NCBI GenBank assembly: GCA_964030785.1
Contig: OZ034975.1
Span: 3,118,855-3,182,854 of the forward strand
Reading direction: 5' to 3'
From: Siderastrea siderea
Lineage: Eukaryota; Cnidaria; Anthozoa; Scleractinia; Rhizangiidae
DNA: 64,000 bases
The position numbers were made by a program, and so were the translations under genes. The first letter of the stretch is position 1. Every line of letters starts with the position of its first letter. Below the pieces are notes generated by a model that saw only the letters and a program-made list of their open reading frames with translations, did no database searches and was not told the DNA's origin. Positions 12,131 to 23,366 of the stretch are shown here, piece after piece.

Positions 12131-12583
12131 CGTGGCATCATTTGTATCTTTAGATTTCGTACAAAAAGAATGTTTTCTTTTTCTAAGGTTTCAAAATGGA
12201 AACTCCTGATACTAAACGATTAAAATTCATAAAACTGCAAAACATTAGGAAATATTTTCTTGTTGTCATTTGCCTTTGAGTCTTCCACTGGATAGCTGCC
12301 GTGTGGTTCTTTTGAGTTTCTGTAAGTTTTCTACAACATTTTCGTTTTGTGGGTCCAACTTCAATGCCTTTTTATAATATTTGCCGGCTTGATCGTGTTT
12401 TCCTCATCTGTGATACAACACTCCTGTCAGAAAACAACAAAGAATCAGTCAGGTACAGAACGTGTGCAGCCCTCAGTACATGCTGAAAAGACCTTAACCT
12501 GGTTTATGTTGCATGCATCAACTAGGATTCCTATAACAGATTAGATTTAAGTGTTTTCTTTGTTGATCATCTGTGTAATTGAA

Positions 12584-12645
12584 TTGAGTAAATAAATAAA
12601 TAAATAAATAAATAAACAAATAAACAAAATAAATAAATAAATAAA
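12584..12645. repeat. (AAAT)n microsatellite
   Basis: Near-pure tandem aaat/aaac tetranucleotides followed by a C-rich run. Lies in the intron of the TMTC4-like gene in the first copy only; the second copy (about 18370) lacks it. Confidence 0.85.
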
Positions 12646-13175
12646 AACTCCCCCCCTTCCCCACCGCCAATGGTGGATGGGATGCTAGTCCATCAAAGAG
12701 GGGCATGCAACCCACCCATTATGCCAAAGGATTCCCTTGTGCGACCTTTAAGTGTCTTGGGTGTTTCTTGGTGTTATGGAAGCTATTGTTGGTTAGCTGT
12801 TGTCTCTCAGTCTGGGTATTGTTTATTGTTTTTCGAATCCTTTGTTTTCCGTCATTTTGGTGATCATAACATCCACAGCACCAAGAAACTGCCCTTAGAA
12901 AAAGGTGTTAATTAGTCTTTGACCGAGTAATTCACAAAAGAGAGCAGAAAACTCTGTAAATACCTTCAAAGATAATTATACGGGGGAACACATCCCCTCT
13001 TGGGAGGGGTGGGTGGGACTAGAAGATTCAAAATTAGACCAGTTAAATTCTCACCTAAATTACCATAAATTTCTGCAGAATTTGGGTTCAGCTTCAAAGC
13101 TTTAAGGAAGTGCTTCTCGGCCTCCTATGAAACAAGTTACAATCGTTACAATCTGTTCATATGTACTTAATTTTT

Positions 13176-13262
13176 TCATCAATCAATCAATCAATCAATT
13201 GCTCGATCGATCAATCAATCAACCGACCAATCAATCAATCAGTTAATTAATTGATCAATAAA
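13176..13262. repeat. (TCAA)n microsatellite
   Basis: Tandem tcaa/tcga tetranucleotides with interruptions, in the intron between the two upstream TMTC4-like exons. Confidence 0.85.
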
Positions 13263-13489
13263 GAAATAAATCTCTTTTTAACCACAGTGCTAACTGAACT
13301 GAGGATATTAAACAGAAAAAAATGATTAATTTTTACAAAAACTATCGAACATTGATGTATGCAAAGTGGATGTAGATTACCAGTAAGTTTCACACAAGTA
13401 ACTTCACGTGAGGAATTGGAAAGCTCAGTTAACACAAGAAAATTAAACATAAAATTTCTTGAATTTCAGTTTGCAAGAAAGTAAAAACA

Positions 13490-14345
13490 AAAATGCACCA
13501 TGATAGGAAAGTACTGCTCAATAGCTTTTAATTAAATGGTCATACTTAGGGTTCCATACACAGACTCAAAAGTTAGAACCACCTTGTACAACGTAATAAA
13601 CAGCACCACAGGAAAGTACTGCTCAGTAGCTTTCATATGAATGGTCACACTTTAGGATTTCACCCACAGACTCAAAGGTTAGAACCACCTTGTACAATAA
13701 TTAAAATAAACAGCACCACAGCAAAGTACCGCTCAGTAGCTTTCATTTGATGTTTACACTTTAGGATTTCATCCACAGACTCAAAAGTTAGTCTGTGGGT
13801 GAATTTCAGTTCTTGAATTTCAGTTTGCAAGAAAGTAAAAACAAAAATGCACCATGATAGGAAAGTACTGCTCAATAGCTTTTAATTAAATGGTCATACT
13901 TAGGGTTCCATACACAGACTCAAAAGTTAGAACCACCTTGTACAACGTAATAAACAGCACCACAGGAAAGTACTGCTCAGTAGCTTTCATATGAATGGTC
14001 ACACTTTAGGATTTCACCCACAGACTCAAAGGTTAGAACCACCTTGTACAATAATTAAAAGAAACAGCACCACAGGAAAGTACCGCTCAGTAGCTTTCAT
14101 TTGATGTTTACACTTTAGGATTTCATCCACAGACTCAAAAGTTAGAATCACTTTGTACAGCATAATAAACAGCACCACAGGAAAGTATTGCTCGGTAGCG
14201 TTTATTTGAATGGTCACACTTTTGGATTTTATCCACAAACTCAAAAGTTAGAATGAACCACCTCATACAGCATAATAAACAGCACCACGCGTTTGCTTAT
14301 AAGCTTTCATTTGAATGGTCACACTTGAAAATTTCATCCACAGAC
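13490..14345 (-). repeat. 108-bp minisatellite, inverted array
   Basis: Seven to eight units of the same minisatellite as 11690-12130, reverse complemented. A sub-block of about 350 bp beginning cttgaatttcagtttgcaag occurs twice (about 13458 and 13811), so the array also grew by a higher-order duplication. It lies within the intron between the exons at 13124 and 14638. Confidence 0.85.
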
Positions 14346-14904
14346 TCAAAATTTCTAAAGACCATGAACTGTGGTTTTGCTCTGGGGTGCAAGGATCCTT
14401 AGTTAATCCTTTAACCCCCAAGAGTGACCAGCATGTAATTTCTCCTTTCAATATCACTACATGACCAAACATACAGGTCATGAGAATTACAGAAATGATC
14501 ACCAAGGATGGAAGTCTTGATGTTCAAACAAACTCTCCCAACATGTATCATAAGAAATATCAAGAGAACAGTGAGGAGAATACACATGTTGATATTGGGG
14601 TTTAAAGGGTCAACTTTGTGACAACATAATTATGTACCGGAAACTCATCCTTCTGTCCAAGCATGTTGGCGAGGTTGAAGTAAACTGCTGGCTCATTAGG
14701 AATGTGGTCCTTGGCTTCTCTGATGACAGATATCGCTGCATCTCTCTTACGTGACGGCAAAAAGTGGCCATGCGTTAACTTAAGTGTAAATTGGGCCATA
14801 ACAGGACACCTGCATGTCTGTGGCTATAGACTCAGAAGGCAGTCTCTCATAAGTCTTCTAAGGTGGTGGAGTGTGATGTGAGAATGGTGCAATCTCAAAT
14901 GGGG

Positions 14905-16325
14905 AGCTAGTGAAAATGCAGGTTACATGGATCCATTAGAACCAAGAACTAAAGGATCCATTATTCGGAGTAGAGCTAGATGGTACGAATTGGGGGAAAA
15001 ATGTAATAAATACTTTTTTAACTTAGAAAAAAGAAGTTATGAAAAAAGACATACAACAAAATTGAAGACACCTGAGGGTATCACTGCAGAGGATCCAAAG
15101 GTTATACTAACTGTTATGAAAAATGTTTACAACCAGCTTTACACCTCTCAAAACCAGCCATCAGAAACTAGACAATGAAAAGCAAAACCTTTGCGAAGGT
15201 CCGATAACCGCAGAAGAATGCCTTGCTGCACTCAAGACCTTTCAACATAATAAGACTCCGGGCACGGATGGTTTAACTGCAGAATTCTATCCCCGCTTTT
15301 GGAACGACATCTCTGGCCCTTTAATTGGCTGCCTCAATCATGGTGCCCTACTAGGGGAGCTTTCTATCTCTCAGAGGCAAGGAATCATCTCCTAGATCCC
15401 GAAAAAGAAAAAAGGTCCAACACTGCTTAAAAACTGGCACCCTATCTCTCTTTTAAATACAGACGTACTATAAATTGGCAACCAAATGCATCGTAATGCG
15501 GTTAGAGAAGGTACTTCCTCATCTGATCGAAAGTGATCAAACTGGCTACATCAAAGGTAGATTCATCGGCAAGAACATCCGCCTAATTTCAGATATAATT
15601 AAACAACATGAAAGTAAGGAGGGAATGATACTCTTCCTAGACTCTGAAAAGGCCTTTGACTCGTTAGAATGGGATTATCTTTTTAAAGTGCTTGAAATTA
15701 TGAACTTTGGTCCAAGATTCCTCAACTGGATTCATACTTTTTACTCCAATATTTCTAGTTGTGTCGTTAATAATGTCTACTCGTCAGAATTTTTTTCTTT
15801 ACAAAGGGGTGTAAGACAGGGGTGTCCTCTTTCAGGATTGCTCTTTGTTCTCGCAGTAGAACCTCTCGCCCACGAAATAGAATCAATGAATCAATCAAAG
15901 GTCTTGAAAATGGAAATAAGATCACTAAACTCAGCTTGTACGCCAATGATACCACCGCTTTCATTCGCAACGACTCATCTGCGGCGTCCTTATTTACTCT
16001 TCTTGATCAATTCAGTGACCTTTCTGGCTTGAAAATTAATTGTCAAAAACTGAGGGTTTGCGGCTTGGTTCTTGGAAGAGTAGATTAGGCAAAGACGAAC
16101 CTTTTGGTATTTCGTGACTGAAACAATACGGTACTGCTCTTGGAATTGCATTCCCTTATGACGTTCACGTTGGGAACAAACTAAATTTTGACGAGCGACT
16201 CGCTAAACATAAAAAAGTCTTAAATACATGGTCAAGCAGACATCTAACGATCTTAGGCAGGATAGCCATTGTCAAAAATGTAGCACTTGCCAAACTTATT
16301 TATAGCTGCTCCGTCCCTTACCGAA
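14905..16325 (+). pseudogene. L1/Tx1-like reverse transcriptase fragment
   Basis: Plus-strand RT pieces run through several frames: RARWYELGEKCNKYFFNLEK (pre-RT block typical of L1/Tx1 ORF2), TPGTDGLTAEFY (block 1), DQTGYIKGRFIGKNIRLI (block 2), MILFLDSEKAFDSLEWDYL (motif A), LQRGVRQGCPLSGLLFVLAVEPLA (motif B, read in pieces), LSLYANDTTAFI (motif C) and a C-terminal GRIAIVKNVALAKLIYSC (about 16258-16310). The catalytic YADD is YAND here, which would abolish activity, and there is an in-frame stop near 15393 plus shifts near 15180, 15470 and 15880. Truncated at both ends; the hairpin satellite starts immediately downstream. Confidence 0.85.
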
Positions 16326-16329
16326 ATTA

Positions 16330-16680
16330 GAGCACTATTAGTATACATTTGTATACAAAGAGTATACACAGTATGTACTGCATTGCCTTGGTGTACATAT
16401 TTAGTATACATCAAATATACATCAAGCAAGATTTGGCCTTGGCAGTGCAAATTGATGTATACCATTTGTATACATCAATGTCATTGATGTATACTATGAG
16501 TATACATCACTGCCTTGAAGCAGCAATGATGTATACACAAAGTATGCTTCAGGGTCTTCAAGCAGCACTGATGTATACAAAAAGTATACATCAGTGCTGC
16601 ATGGAGGCCAAGATGTAAAGACACAGCTTCATTGACACTTTGACGCATACTTTTTGTATACTTTGCATCCTCTAAATATT
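16330..16680. repeat. Array of constant-loop hairpins (TGATGTATAC)
   Basis: Repeated inverted arms around gtatac separated by five-base loops: 16451-16479 (12-bp arms), 16485-16509 (10-bp arms), 16562-16600 (17-bp perfect arms, AAAAA loop) and weaker ones near 16340-16420 and 16520-16550. The ORFs reading MYTKSIHQ-type peptides in both strands are by-products of these palindromes. Confidence 0.85.
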
Positions 16681-16964
16681 TTCTATATATACCTTGCTTG
16701 GTCACCATAACATGTAAATGTGATGTCTAAATGTCATAAAAAAAAGCTGGAAAATTTATTATCTTCGCACCAGCCCTATGAATAAAGCTCACTGTCATTT
16801 TGTAATGTCAATAAGATTTATTGCAAAGTCCTTAACCATTTCACTCCTAGACCAAGTTACTATGAGAGGGTTTGTCATTCTTACTTTTGAGTCCATTTAC
16901 AAAAATAATCCTATGTTGTTACCACTCAAATGAAACCTCTTTGGAAGAACTTGTACATGGTCCT
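16681..16964. other. No recognisable gene
   Basis: Short AT-rich spacer with no motif I can name; it precedes the second copy of the duplicated segment. Confidence 0.4.
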
Positions 16965-17459
16965 ATTAAGAAATCCTTCACTTTAAGCCATTAGAACTTT
17001 TCACTATGGGCCGCCGTACAAAAGTAAGAATCTGTCAGCAAGCAGTTTTGCCTGCCATAATTCGGTTCAGAGAGGGAAGAAGAGCGCGTGTCGAGTGTCC
17101 TCGCGCGGTAGTCGACTTTTGCGTGTACTTGCATGTTTCTCTTGCTGCATCAAATAAACCAGGCAAACAACGAGATTTAGTCACTTCACAGTTTTAAAAG
17201 AAGACGTTCTAAAGGAAGGATCACTCAGACAATTCTCTTGGGAAAAATTACAACCCATAACCTTTGTTATACAGATGCAAGCGCTCTATCAAATGATAAG
17301 GTTTATTTCTCAGTTTATTTTATCTCAAAAAGCATTAAATAAAACAGCATTAAATGCTGTGAATATTAAAATAACGAGCAAACTACTTGAAGAAGAATAA
17401 ATGCTGTCCTTAATTTCGTTTTGTTCTCTAGAGACAAGTTTACGTCACGAAATGTGCTT

Positions 17460-17890
17460 CTAACTTTTCAAAGCTACTGAGACGCTGTTTATTATGCTGT
17501 ACGAGGTGATTCTAACTTTTGAAACTGTGGATGAAATCCTAACGTGTGACCATTCAAATGAAAGCTACTGAGCAGTACTTTCCTGTGGTACTGTTTATTA
17601 TGCTGTACAAGGTGGTTCTAACTTCTGAGTCTGTGGATGTATCCAGCCGTGTAACCATTCAAATGAAAGCTACTGAGCAGTACTTTCCTGTGGTACTGTT
17701 TATTATGCTGTACAAGGTGGTTCTAACTTCTGAGTCTGTGGATGTATCCAAACGTGTGACCATTCAAATGAAAGCTACTGAGCAGTTCTTTCCCGTGGTG
17801 CTGTTTATTATGCTGTACAAGTCTCAGTCTGCTATGAATGAAATCCTAAAGCGTGATTATTCAAATGTAAGCTACTGAGCAGTACTTTAC
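17460..17890 (+). repeat. 108-bp minisatellite, forward array 2
   Basis: About four units, matching the array at 11690-12130 unit by unit; part of the segmental duplication. Confidence 0.85.
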
Positions 17891-18025
17891 CGTGTCATCA
17901 TTTGTATCTTTGGATTTCGTACAAAAAGAATGTTTTCTTTTTCTAAGGTTTCAAAATGGAAACTCCTGATACTGAACGATTAAAATTCATAAAACTGCAA
18001 AACATTAGAAAATATTTTCTTGCTG

Positions 18026-19072
18026 TCATTTGCCTTTGAGTCTTCCACTGGACAGCTGCCGTGTGGTTCTTTTGAGTTTACGTTTCTGTAAGTTTTCTAA
18101 AACATTTTCGTTTTGTGGGTCCAACTTCAATGCCTTTTTATAATATTTGCCGGCTTGATCGTATTTTCCCCATCTATGATACAACACTCCTGTCAGAAAA
18201 CAACAAAGAATCAGTCAGGTACAGAAAGTGTGCAGCCCTCAGTACATGCTGAAAACTAATAACAAGAAAGAGAAAAAAATGCATAGAGTGACTGGAGTCA
18301 CAGGAAACCCATGCTGTCAGGGTATAAACTCAGGCTTCTGTTGCATGCATTAACAACGATTACTATAATAAAGTTACCCCCTTCCCCACCCCCAAAGGTG
18401 CACGGGATGTTAGTCCATCAAAGATCAACCCAACATTTTGGTAAGTTTCCCTTACAGTTTGCTGGTAGCCATTTTTGCTCCTAGATTTTCAGATGGTCTG
18501 AGCTCAGAAATACCTCTCACCCGCTTCTCTGCCAGAGAAACAGGCCAGGATAGGGACTGACGACATGGAGTTACATTTGTCCAGGAAAAACAATTAAAAA
18601 CACCACTGAAGAGATCGCAGAGGTTCCGGGTTGCATAAAACACCTACCTTAAGCGGGTGAAGTGGGGTTATGCAACCAATCCCTCATGCCAAAGGACTCT
18701 CTTGTGCAACCTTTAAGCGTCTTTTAGAATTGGTGTTTCTTGGTGTTACGGAAACTATTGTTGGTTAGCTATTGTCTTTCGGTATGGGTATTGTTTATTG
18801 TCTTTTGAATCTTTTGTTTTACGTCATTTGGCGATCGTAACATCCACAGCACCAAGAAACTGCCCTTAGAAAAAAGTGTTAATTAGTCTTTGACTGAGTA
18901 ATTCACAAAAGAGAGAAGAATACTTTCAAAGATAATTATACGAAGGAGAACATCCCCTCTTGGGAGGGGTGGGTGGAATTAGAGGATTTAAATAAGTCAA
19001 GTGAAATTCTTACCCAGATTGACATAAATCTCTGCAGAATTAGGGGTCAGGAAGGAAGTGTCTCTCGCACTC
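18026..19072 (-). pseudogene. TMTC4-like TPR exons, second copy
   Basis: Terminal exon 18189-18026 is open: it keeps the Trp codon (18170-18172) that is a stop in the first copy, reading LYHRWGKYDQAGKYYKKALK, and has two extra codons near its end. The penultimate exon (19072-19014) keeps both splice borders but is 11 bp shorter than in copy 1, losing the middle of the HFLKALKLNP helix and shifting frame into a stop. No exon equivalent to 14745-14638 was found to its right. So each copy holds the part the other has lost. Family role as for 12266-14745. Confidence 0.7.
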
Positions 19073-19090
19073 CTTCCTTTAAAAACAAGT

Positions 19091-19904
19091 TAACATCTGT
19101 CCAGTTTTACTTACTATAAGTTTACGGTGGTTTTCCTCTATCGGCAAAATTTTACGCACTACAGGCGTGAATAACTGGTTTTGCGTGCGTAAGTCGCAAA
19201 TAAAAAGCTAAAAAAACAAAGCCAGTTAATTTTTCGATCCTGTGTACATTAAGAGGAAATCCATCTTTAGGCGGATATTCGTATAAAAATTACATTTGTC
19301 TTGGTAAAATAACCTGCAACTGAAAATTAATGCTACGGTCAAACATTTGTTGTTAGAATTCTTATCGAAGTTCTTCAGTTTTTTGTTCTGTTTTACGAAC
19401 GAATCTTCTCAGGTATTAGATATTAGCCTGTCTCTGCCTGTCAACCAAAATAAAACACAGCTCATTCCAGAAAAATCGGCGGAGCATCACGGTATATCAA
19501 TGAAACTTTTACGCCCTTTTCGTCCTTACTTTTTTTCGGGCGAACTAACGTATAAAAATTTTGAAACTTAAAGAAACATTACATCAACGCTGAACATCTA
19601 AAAGGTTTCAGAAAAATTCAGATCTTTCGTTTTTCACTTAACAAACATTGTTGCTTGAGTGTTATTCATCAGTGTATATCATAAACACAAGCTTAAACGC
19701 GTTCCAAACTAAAATGCGTTTTTCCAAACTTACGATTTTCTTACTATTTTCCGTTGAGAATTGGGATATTCCTCGACGCCTCTACCGTATTCATTGTAAA
19801 TCGTATATTCTCAGCAACAACCAAACTGGTTCAGTAAAGAATGCTTATAATTGAACAACACAATTTTCCATTCAGTATAAAGTGTGCCTTACAGTACTGC
19901 TCTT
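19091..19904. other. No recognisable gene; short anchor repeat
   Basis: No coding signature. A 32-bp block (19696-19727, aacgcgttccaaactaaaat...) is repeated in reverse complement with one mismatch at 30098-30129, outside the second palindromic satellite. Confidence 0.45.
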
Positions 19905-20715
19905 GCCAATAGGATGCAGAAATTCTGCATCTTGTTCAGTGGCTAAATAATACACTGCACTGAGTTGAGATGCAGAAATTCTGCATTTGATAAAATGAAT
20001 AAAAATAAGCAAAAACTACACTTAATAAGCAGTGAATACTAATGGGATGCAGAAATTCTGCATGTTGCTCAGTGGCTAAACAAAATACTCAAATCCACTG
20101 CACTGAGCTGAGATGCAGAAATTCTGAATTTGGTAAAAATGAATCAAAATCAGAAACTATACTTATTAAGCATTGAATACCAATGGGATGCAGAAATTCT
20201 GCAAACTATACAAATTCACTGCACTGAGCTAAGATGCAGAAATACTGCGCTTGATAAAATGAATACAACTTAGCAAAAACTATACTTATTAAGCGGTGAA
20301 TACCAATAGGATGCAGAAATTCTGCATCTTCTTCAGTGGCTTAATACACTCAAATTCACTGCACTGAGCTAAGATGCAGAAATTCTGTGCCTGCTAAAAT
20401 GAACAAAAATCAGCAAAAACTATACAAATTCACTGCACTGAACTAAGATGCAGAAATACTGCGCTTGATAAAATGAATACAACTCAGCAATAACTATACC
20501 TATTAAGCAGTGAATACCAAAGGATGCAGAAATTCTGCATCTTGTTCAGTGGCTTAATACACTCAAATTCACTGCACTGAGCTAAGATGCAGAAATTCTG
20601 CAGTTGGTTTTACAAATAAATTCAGCAAAAAGTTATCAAGCAGTGAATACAGGATGCAAAATTCTGCATTCAGTTCAATGGCTTAAAATACTTAAATTCA
20701 CTGAACTCAGATACA
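19905..20715. repeat. Palindromic-core satellite, array 1
   Basis: Twelve copies of the 17-bp near-palindrome ATGCAGAAATTCTGCAT (or a one- to two-base variant) spaced alternately about 60 and 75 bp, giving a dimeric unit near 135 bp. One linker contains tcagtggctta...cactgcactgag, the other aaaatgaat...cttattaagcagtgaatac. The central A fixes the strand of each core; all are in the A-orientation. Confidence 0.9.
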
Positions 20716-20743
20716 TGTAAGTTGCAAAAAACGGTGCCCCTGG

Positions 20744-20796
20744 CCCAACCTCGTTCCCAGGGTGGAGAAGAGAGACCTTGGGAATGAGGTTGATCT
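20744..20796. mobile_element. Short hairpin repeat (AACCTCGTTCCCAGGG)
   Basis: Left arm aacctcgttcccagg and right arm ccttgggaatgaggtt flank a 13-base purine loop: a tiny foldback MITE. Confidence 0.55.
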
Positions 20797-21354
20797 GCGC
20801 CCATGAATAAAATAAATAAAAGGGATAATGCTCAAAATGTCACCTACAGTATAATTTATATTTAATTATCAAATGACATGCAGTTAATAAAACCAATTTT
20901 TTGTCTTTGATTGAAACTTTTCTTCATAACATGTAAAAAAGGGGCAAAATCCATGGAGTTTGGAAACAACAGAACATGCAAACAAGATTGTACCTGCTTA
21001 CATGGATATAAAACGTCTAACGTAGCAACAACATGTTATGCAGGTTGAAAAGAGATGCGAAAAAATTATGCACCCTGCCTTTTGCAATAATAATAACGAT
21101 AAAAAAAATTAATGTAAACCGCTCTAAGGAAAATATCAAACTGTGGTTGTAACAATATTTTTGATGGTAGCCCAAACCATAAGAGAAATTCAAATGTGGC
21201 CAAAATCTGTGCAACTAGCCCCATGAAACAAGGTGAAACTGGAATAGCATTAATATTAATCTTACTGACAAGACCTACATGTATGAAACATGTCCTACTC
21301 TCTGAATATCCATTTAAGTTCAAAATCCAAGATACATGTACAGTGTAACATACA
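20797..21354. other. No recognisable gene
   Basis: AT-rich sequence without tandem structure, splice-bordered exons or domain hits that I can recognise. Confidence 0.4.
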
Positions 21355-22068
21355 GGGACCAGTTGCATAAAACTTAAGGTCGGCATACACGAGGGGACTA
21401 GTCGCAGGGACTTGTTGCAGCGACTAGTCTCCTGTAATGTTTACACGATGGGACTAGTTGCGCAGACAAGGCCCTTGAAGGGTTTACACGTGGGGACCTG
21501 TTAACAGCAAAATAGTAAAATTCAGGGTGCTCTTACTGAAATTCGCCAAAATGTGAAGACGAAAAATGGAGCAGTCCTCAACAGTAAAACTGAATTTAGT
21601 AAATTAACCGCAAAACATTACAGTAATTCGGCTCAATAAAACCGCACACTGTTCATCCATAAGTCTATGTGTGTTTGTCATTTGTAATTTCAATAAAGTT
21701 TTTTCTCTAGTATCCTATATTGCTGATACAGAAGTAAAAAGGCGACTGTTTGATCAAGACTCCCAATACAGACAAAAAAATTATTCTCCAGGCCAACTGG
21801 GAAAAAAAATTTAAAAGATCCAACGAAATATTTTCATTCAGTCGCAGGGACTTGTCCCATGAAGAGTTCACACGAACAGACCAAGCGTAGTTTGTGGGAC
21901 TAGTCCCACGAATTCAAACCAGTTTGAATTCGTGGGACTAGTCGCAGGGACTAGTCCCCTCGTGTGTGCTGACTTTTAACATCGGATGAAACAGCTAATG
22001 TCTGACGTTAGGCCCAGTCAAACTCCTATATTTTAATGCCAGACATTAGGTTTTCTGCAACTGGCCCC
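21355..22068. mobile_element. Outer MITE (GGGACCAGTTGCATAAAA ends)
   Basis: Left end gggaccagttgcataaaac; right end is the reverse complement of ggggccagttgcagaaaacc. The body is interrupted by a second MITE at 21378-21975; without it the element would be about 115 bp. No coding capacity. Confidence 0.65.
21378..21975. mobile_element. Inner MITE flanked by TTAA
   Basis: Flanked by TTAA at 21374-21377 and 21976-21979. Left end ggtcggcatacacgagggga and right end (reverse complement) aagtcagcacacacgagggg form inverted repeats, with further gggactagtcgcaggga motifs repeated subterminally in both orientations. The TTAA target suggests mobilisation by a piggyBac- or Kolobok-type transposase (inference). 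Confidence 0.65.
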
Positions 22069-23118
22069 CAATCAGTATAATACACTATGAGTTTTGTACA
22101 TGTAACTAAATAAAAGTTCTGAGGGTTTTTAAATATATTATTTATACTTATACTATGTACTGGTGTATGTTGGCCTCGTAAAATCTGTCGTCATATCAGA
22201 GGTGTAGAGAGACTGGTATACATTGTAATCTTGCATGCTTCTCTAGCCTGTTTTAGGTTAACAATATAAGAGAGACATTATTAATTCATTTTCTTATATT
22301 CAGTACTTGAAATTTAAATATCTATTTAAATATCTATATCTAATTTATTGTATCTTGATCTGAAGTTAAAACAGAAAAACATAACTATAGATTGTTTCAT
22401 TTCACCCATGATAAAATAAAAAAGACAAAAATCTTGCATGCACACCACACCTCCAAGGCAATTTGATAGCCAGTGCATCTTTACCATTATTGGGGAGTTT
22501 ACACAAACATGACAACAGCAGCACTGGAAACGTTACCAGTTATAAAGAGTTTATGTGATCTTTTAAACATTATTGTAGTGATTCTAACTTGCTACACTTG
22601 TCAAATGTGGCATTTAAATTGCTTGTGAATTCAAGTCCTCCATAAAATGTCACATTAGGTAATTTCGTGTTTTTTGGACATGTAGTTATGTAGAGGATAG
22701 CAAGGAAATGATTGTACCTAAAAGTGTGATGCACATGCAGAGTTGTTTTTTTGCTCATTAAAGCTCCCTATTTTCACTTGGAATAGAATTCTGTCAAACA
22801 AACCATTCAAACAGCACTGGCTGTATGTGTCAGCCCAGTCAAACTGTTATAGAGTTGTGGGCAGGCTGTGAGTGGAGTAGCAGGCAACACAGGGTTGCTT
22901 TTCTGTGATTTTAATATTGTTAAGGTTAAGTTTTGAGTAGGCAGTAAATATTCCAAGTGAATCAAATATTTTTAAAAAAGTTTATTTTCTCTCTTCCCTT
23001 CAGTGTCTTGGGCCTCCTCGCGGGCGGCGATATTCAGGGACTACTTGTAGTGTAGGCTAACCAATCAACCCAGCTACTCCCATTACACTGAGAAACATGT
23101 ACTTTCAAAAGTTCAGTG
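22069..23118. other. No recognisable gene
   Basis: AT-rich, with no domain or repeat signature. A GC-richer patch at 23000-23080 (cctcctcgcgggcggcg) is not assignable. Confidence 0.4.
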
Positions 23119-23366
23119 AGCTTAAAGGAACTATGTCACGGCGTTTTCATTCATTTTTCTGATCTGACAAAATTATTTTCTCATTAACGGAAACCTCAAA
23201 ATAATAGTTTCCTAAGGTAGAAAAACACCAAAGAAGTAATAATTAACCAAAACTAAACAAGGATGGTTACGACTGAGGGAGATTAAGACGGATTACGAAT
23301 GACAAACTTGAAAAAACTTGCCAGCTTTTTCAAGTTGCGTTATCCGTGACGTAGCTCCTTTAAGCT
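23119..23366. mobile_element. MITE (AGCTTAAAGGA(A/G)CTA(T/C)GTCACGG)
   Basis: Terminal inverted repeats of about 23 bp at 23119-23141 and 23344-23366, differing at two positions; body about 200 bp without coding potential. Confidence 0.65.

Larger units (their letters stand above)
11190..13140. repeat. Segmental duplication, copy 1 (with 16965-19090)
   Basis: About 2 kb that recurs in the same orientation at 16965-19090 with scattered substitutions and indels. It comprises the tail of repeat R, the 108-bp minisatellite, the last two exons (minus strand) of a TMTC4-like gene and their intron. The two copies carry different lesions in the exons. Confidence 0.8.
12266..14745 (-). pseudogene. 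TMTC4-like TPR gene, last three exons
   Basis: Three minus-strand exons with matching phases: 14745-14638 (AISVIREAKDH...YFNLANMLGQKDEF), 13124-13055 (EAEKHFLKALKLNPNSAEIY) and terminal 12423-12266. Borders are AG/GT: acceptor ctgacag before 12423 and catag before 13124; donors gtgaga after 13055 and gtacat after 14638. The product is the C-terminal TPR tract of a TMTC protein, an ER-membrane O-mannosyltransferase acting on cadherin-type domains; order and spacing (FNLAN..., ALF/HFLKA, LYHRWG...YYKKAL.LDP) resemble the TMTC4 C-terminus. In the terminal exon the expected Trp codon is TGA (12404-12406), which would remove most of the last TPR. Upstream exons are absent from the window. The intron holds an inverted minisatellite array. 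Either a pseudogene fragment or a gene with an early stop. Confidence 0.75.
16965..19090. repeat. Segmental duplication, copy 2 (with 11190-13140)
   Basis: Same order as copy 1: tail of repeat R (16965-17410), minisatellite (17460-17890), TMTC4-like terminal exon and penultimate exon. It contains about 190 bp (18430-18640) not matched in copy 1 and lacks the (AAAT)n tract, so both copies have changed since duplication. Confidence 0.8.

Noticed and set aside
16287..16618. MYTKSIHQ-repeat protein genes
   Set aside because: Frames on both strands arise from the gtatac palindromes.
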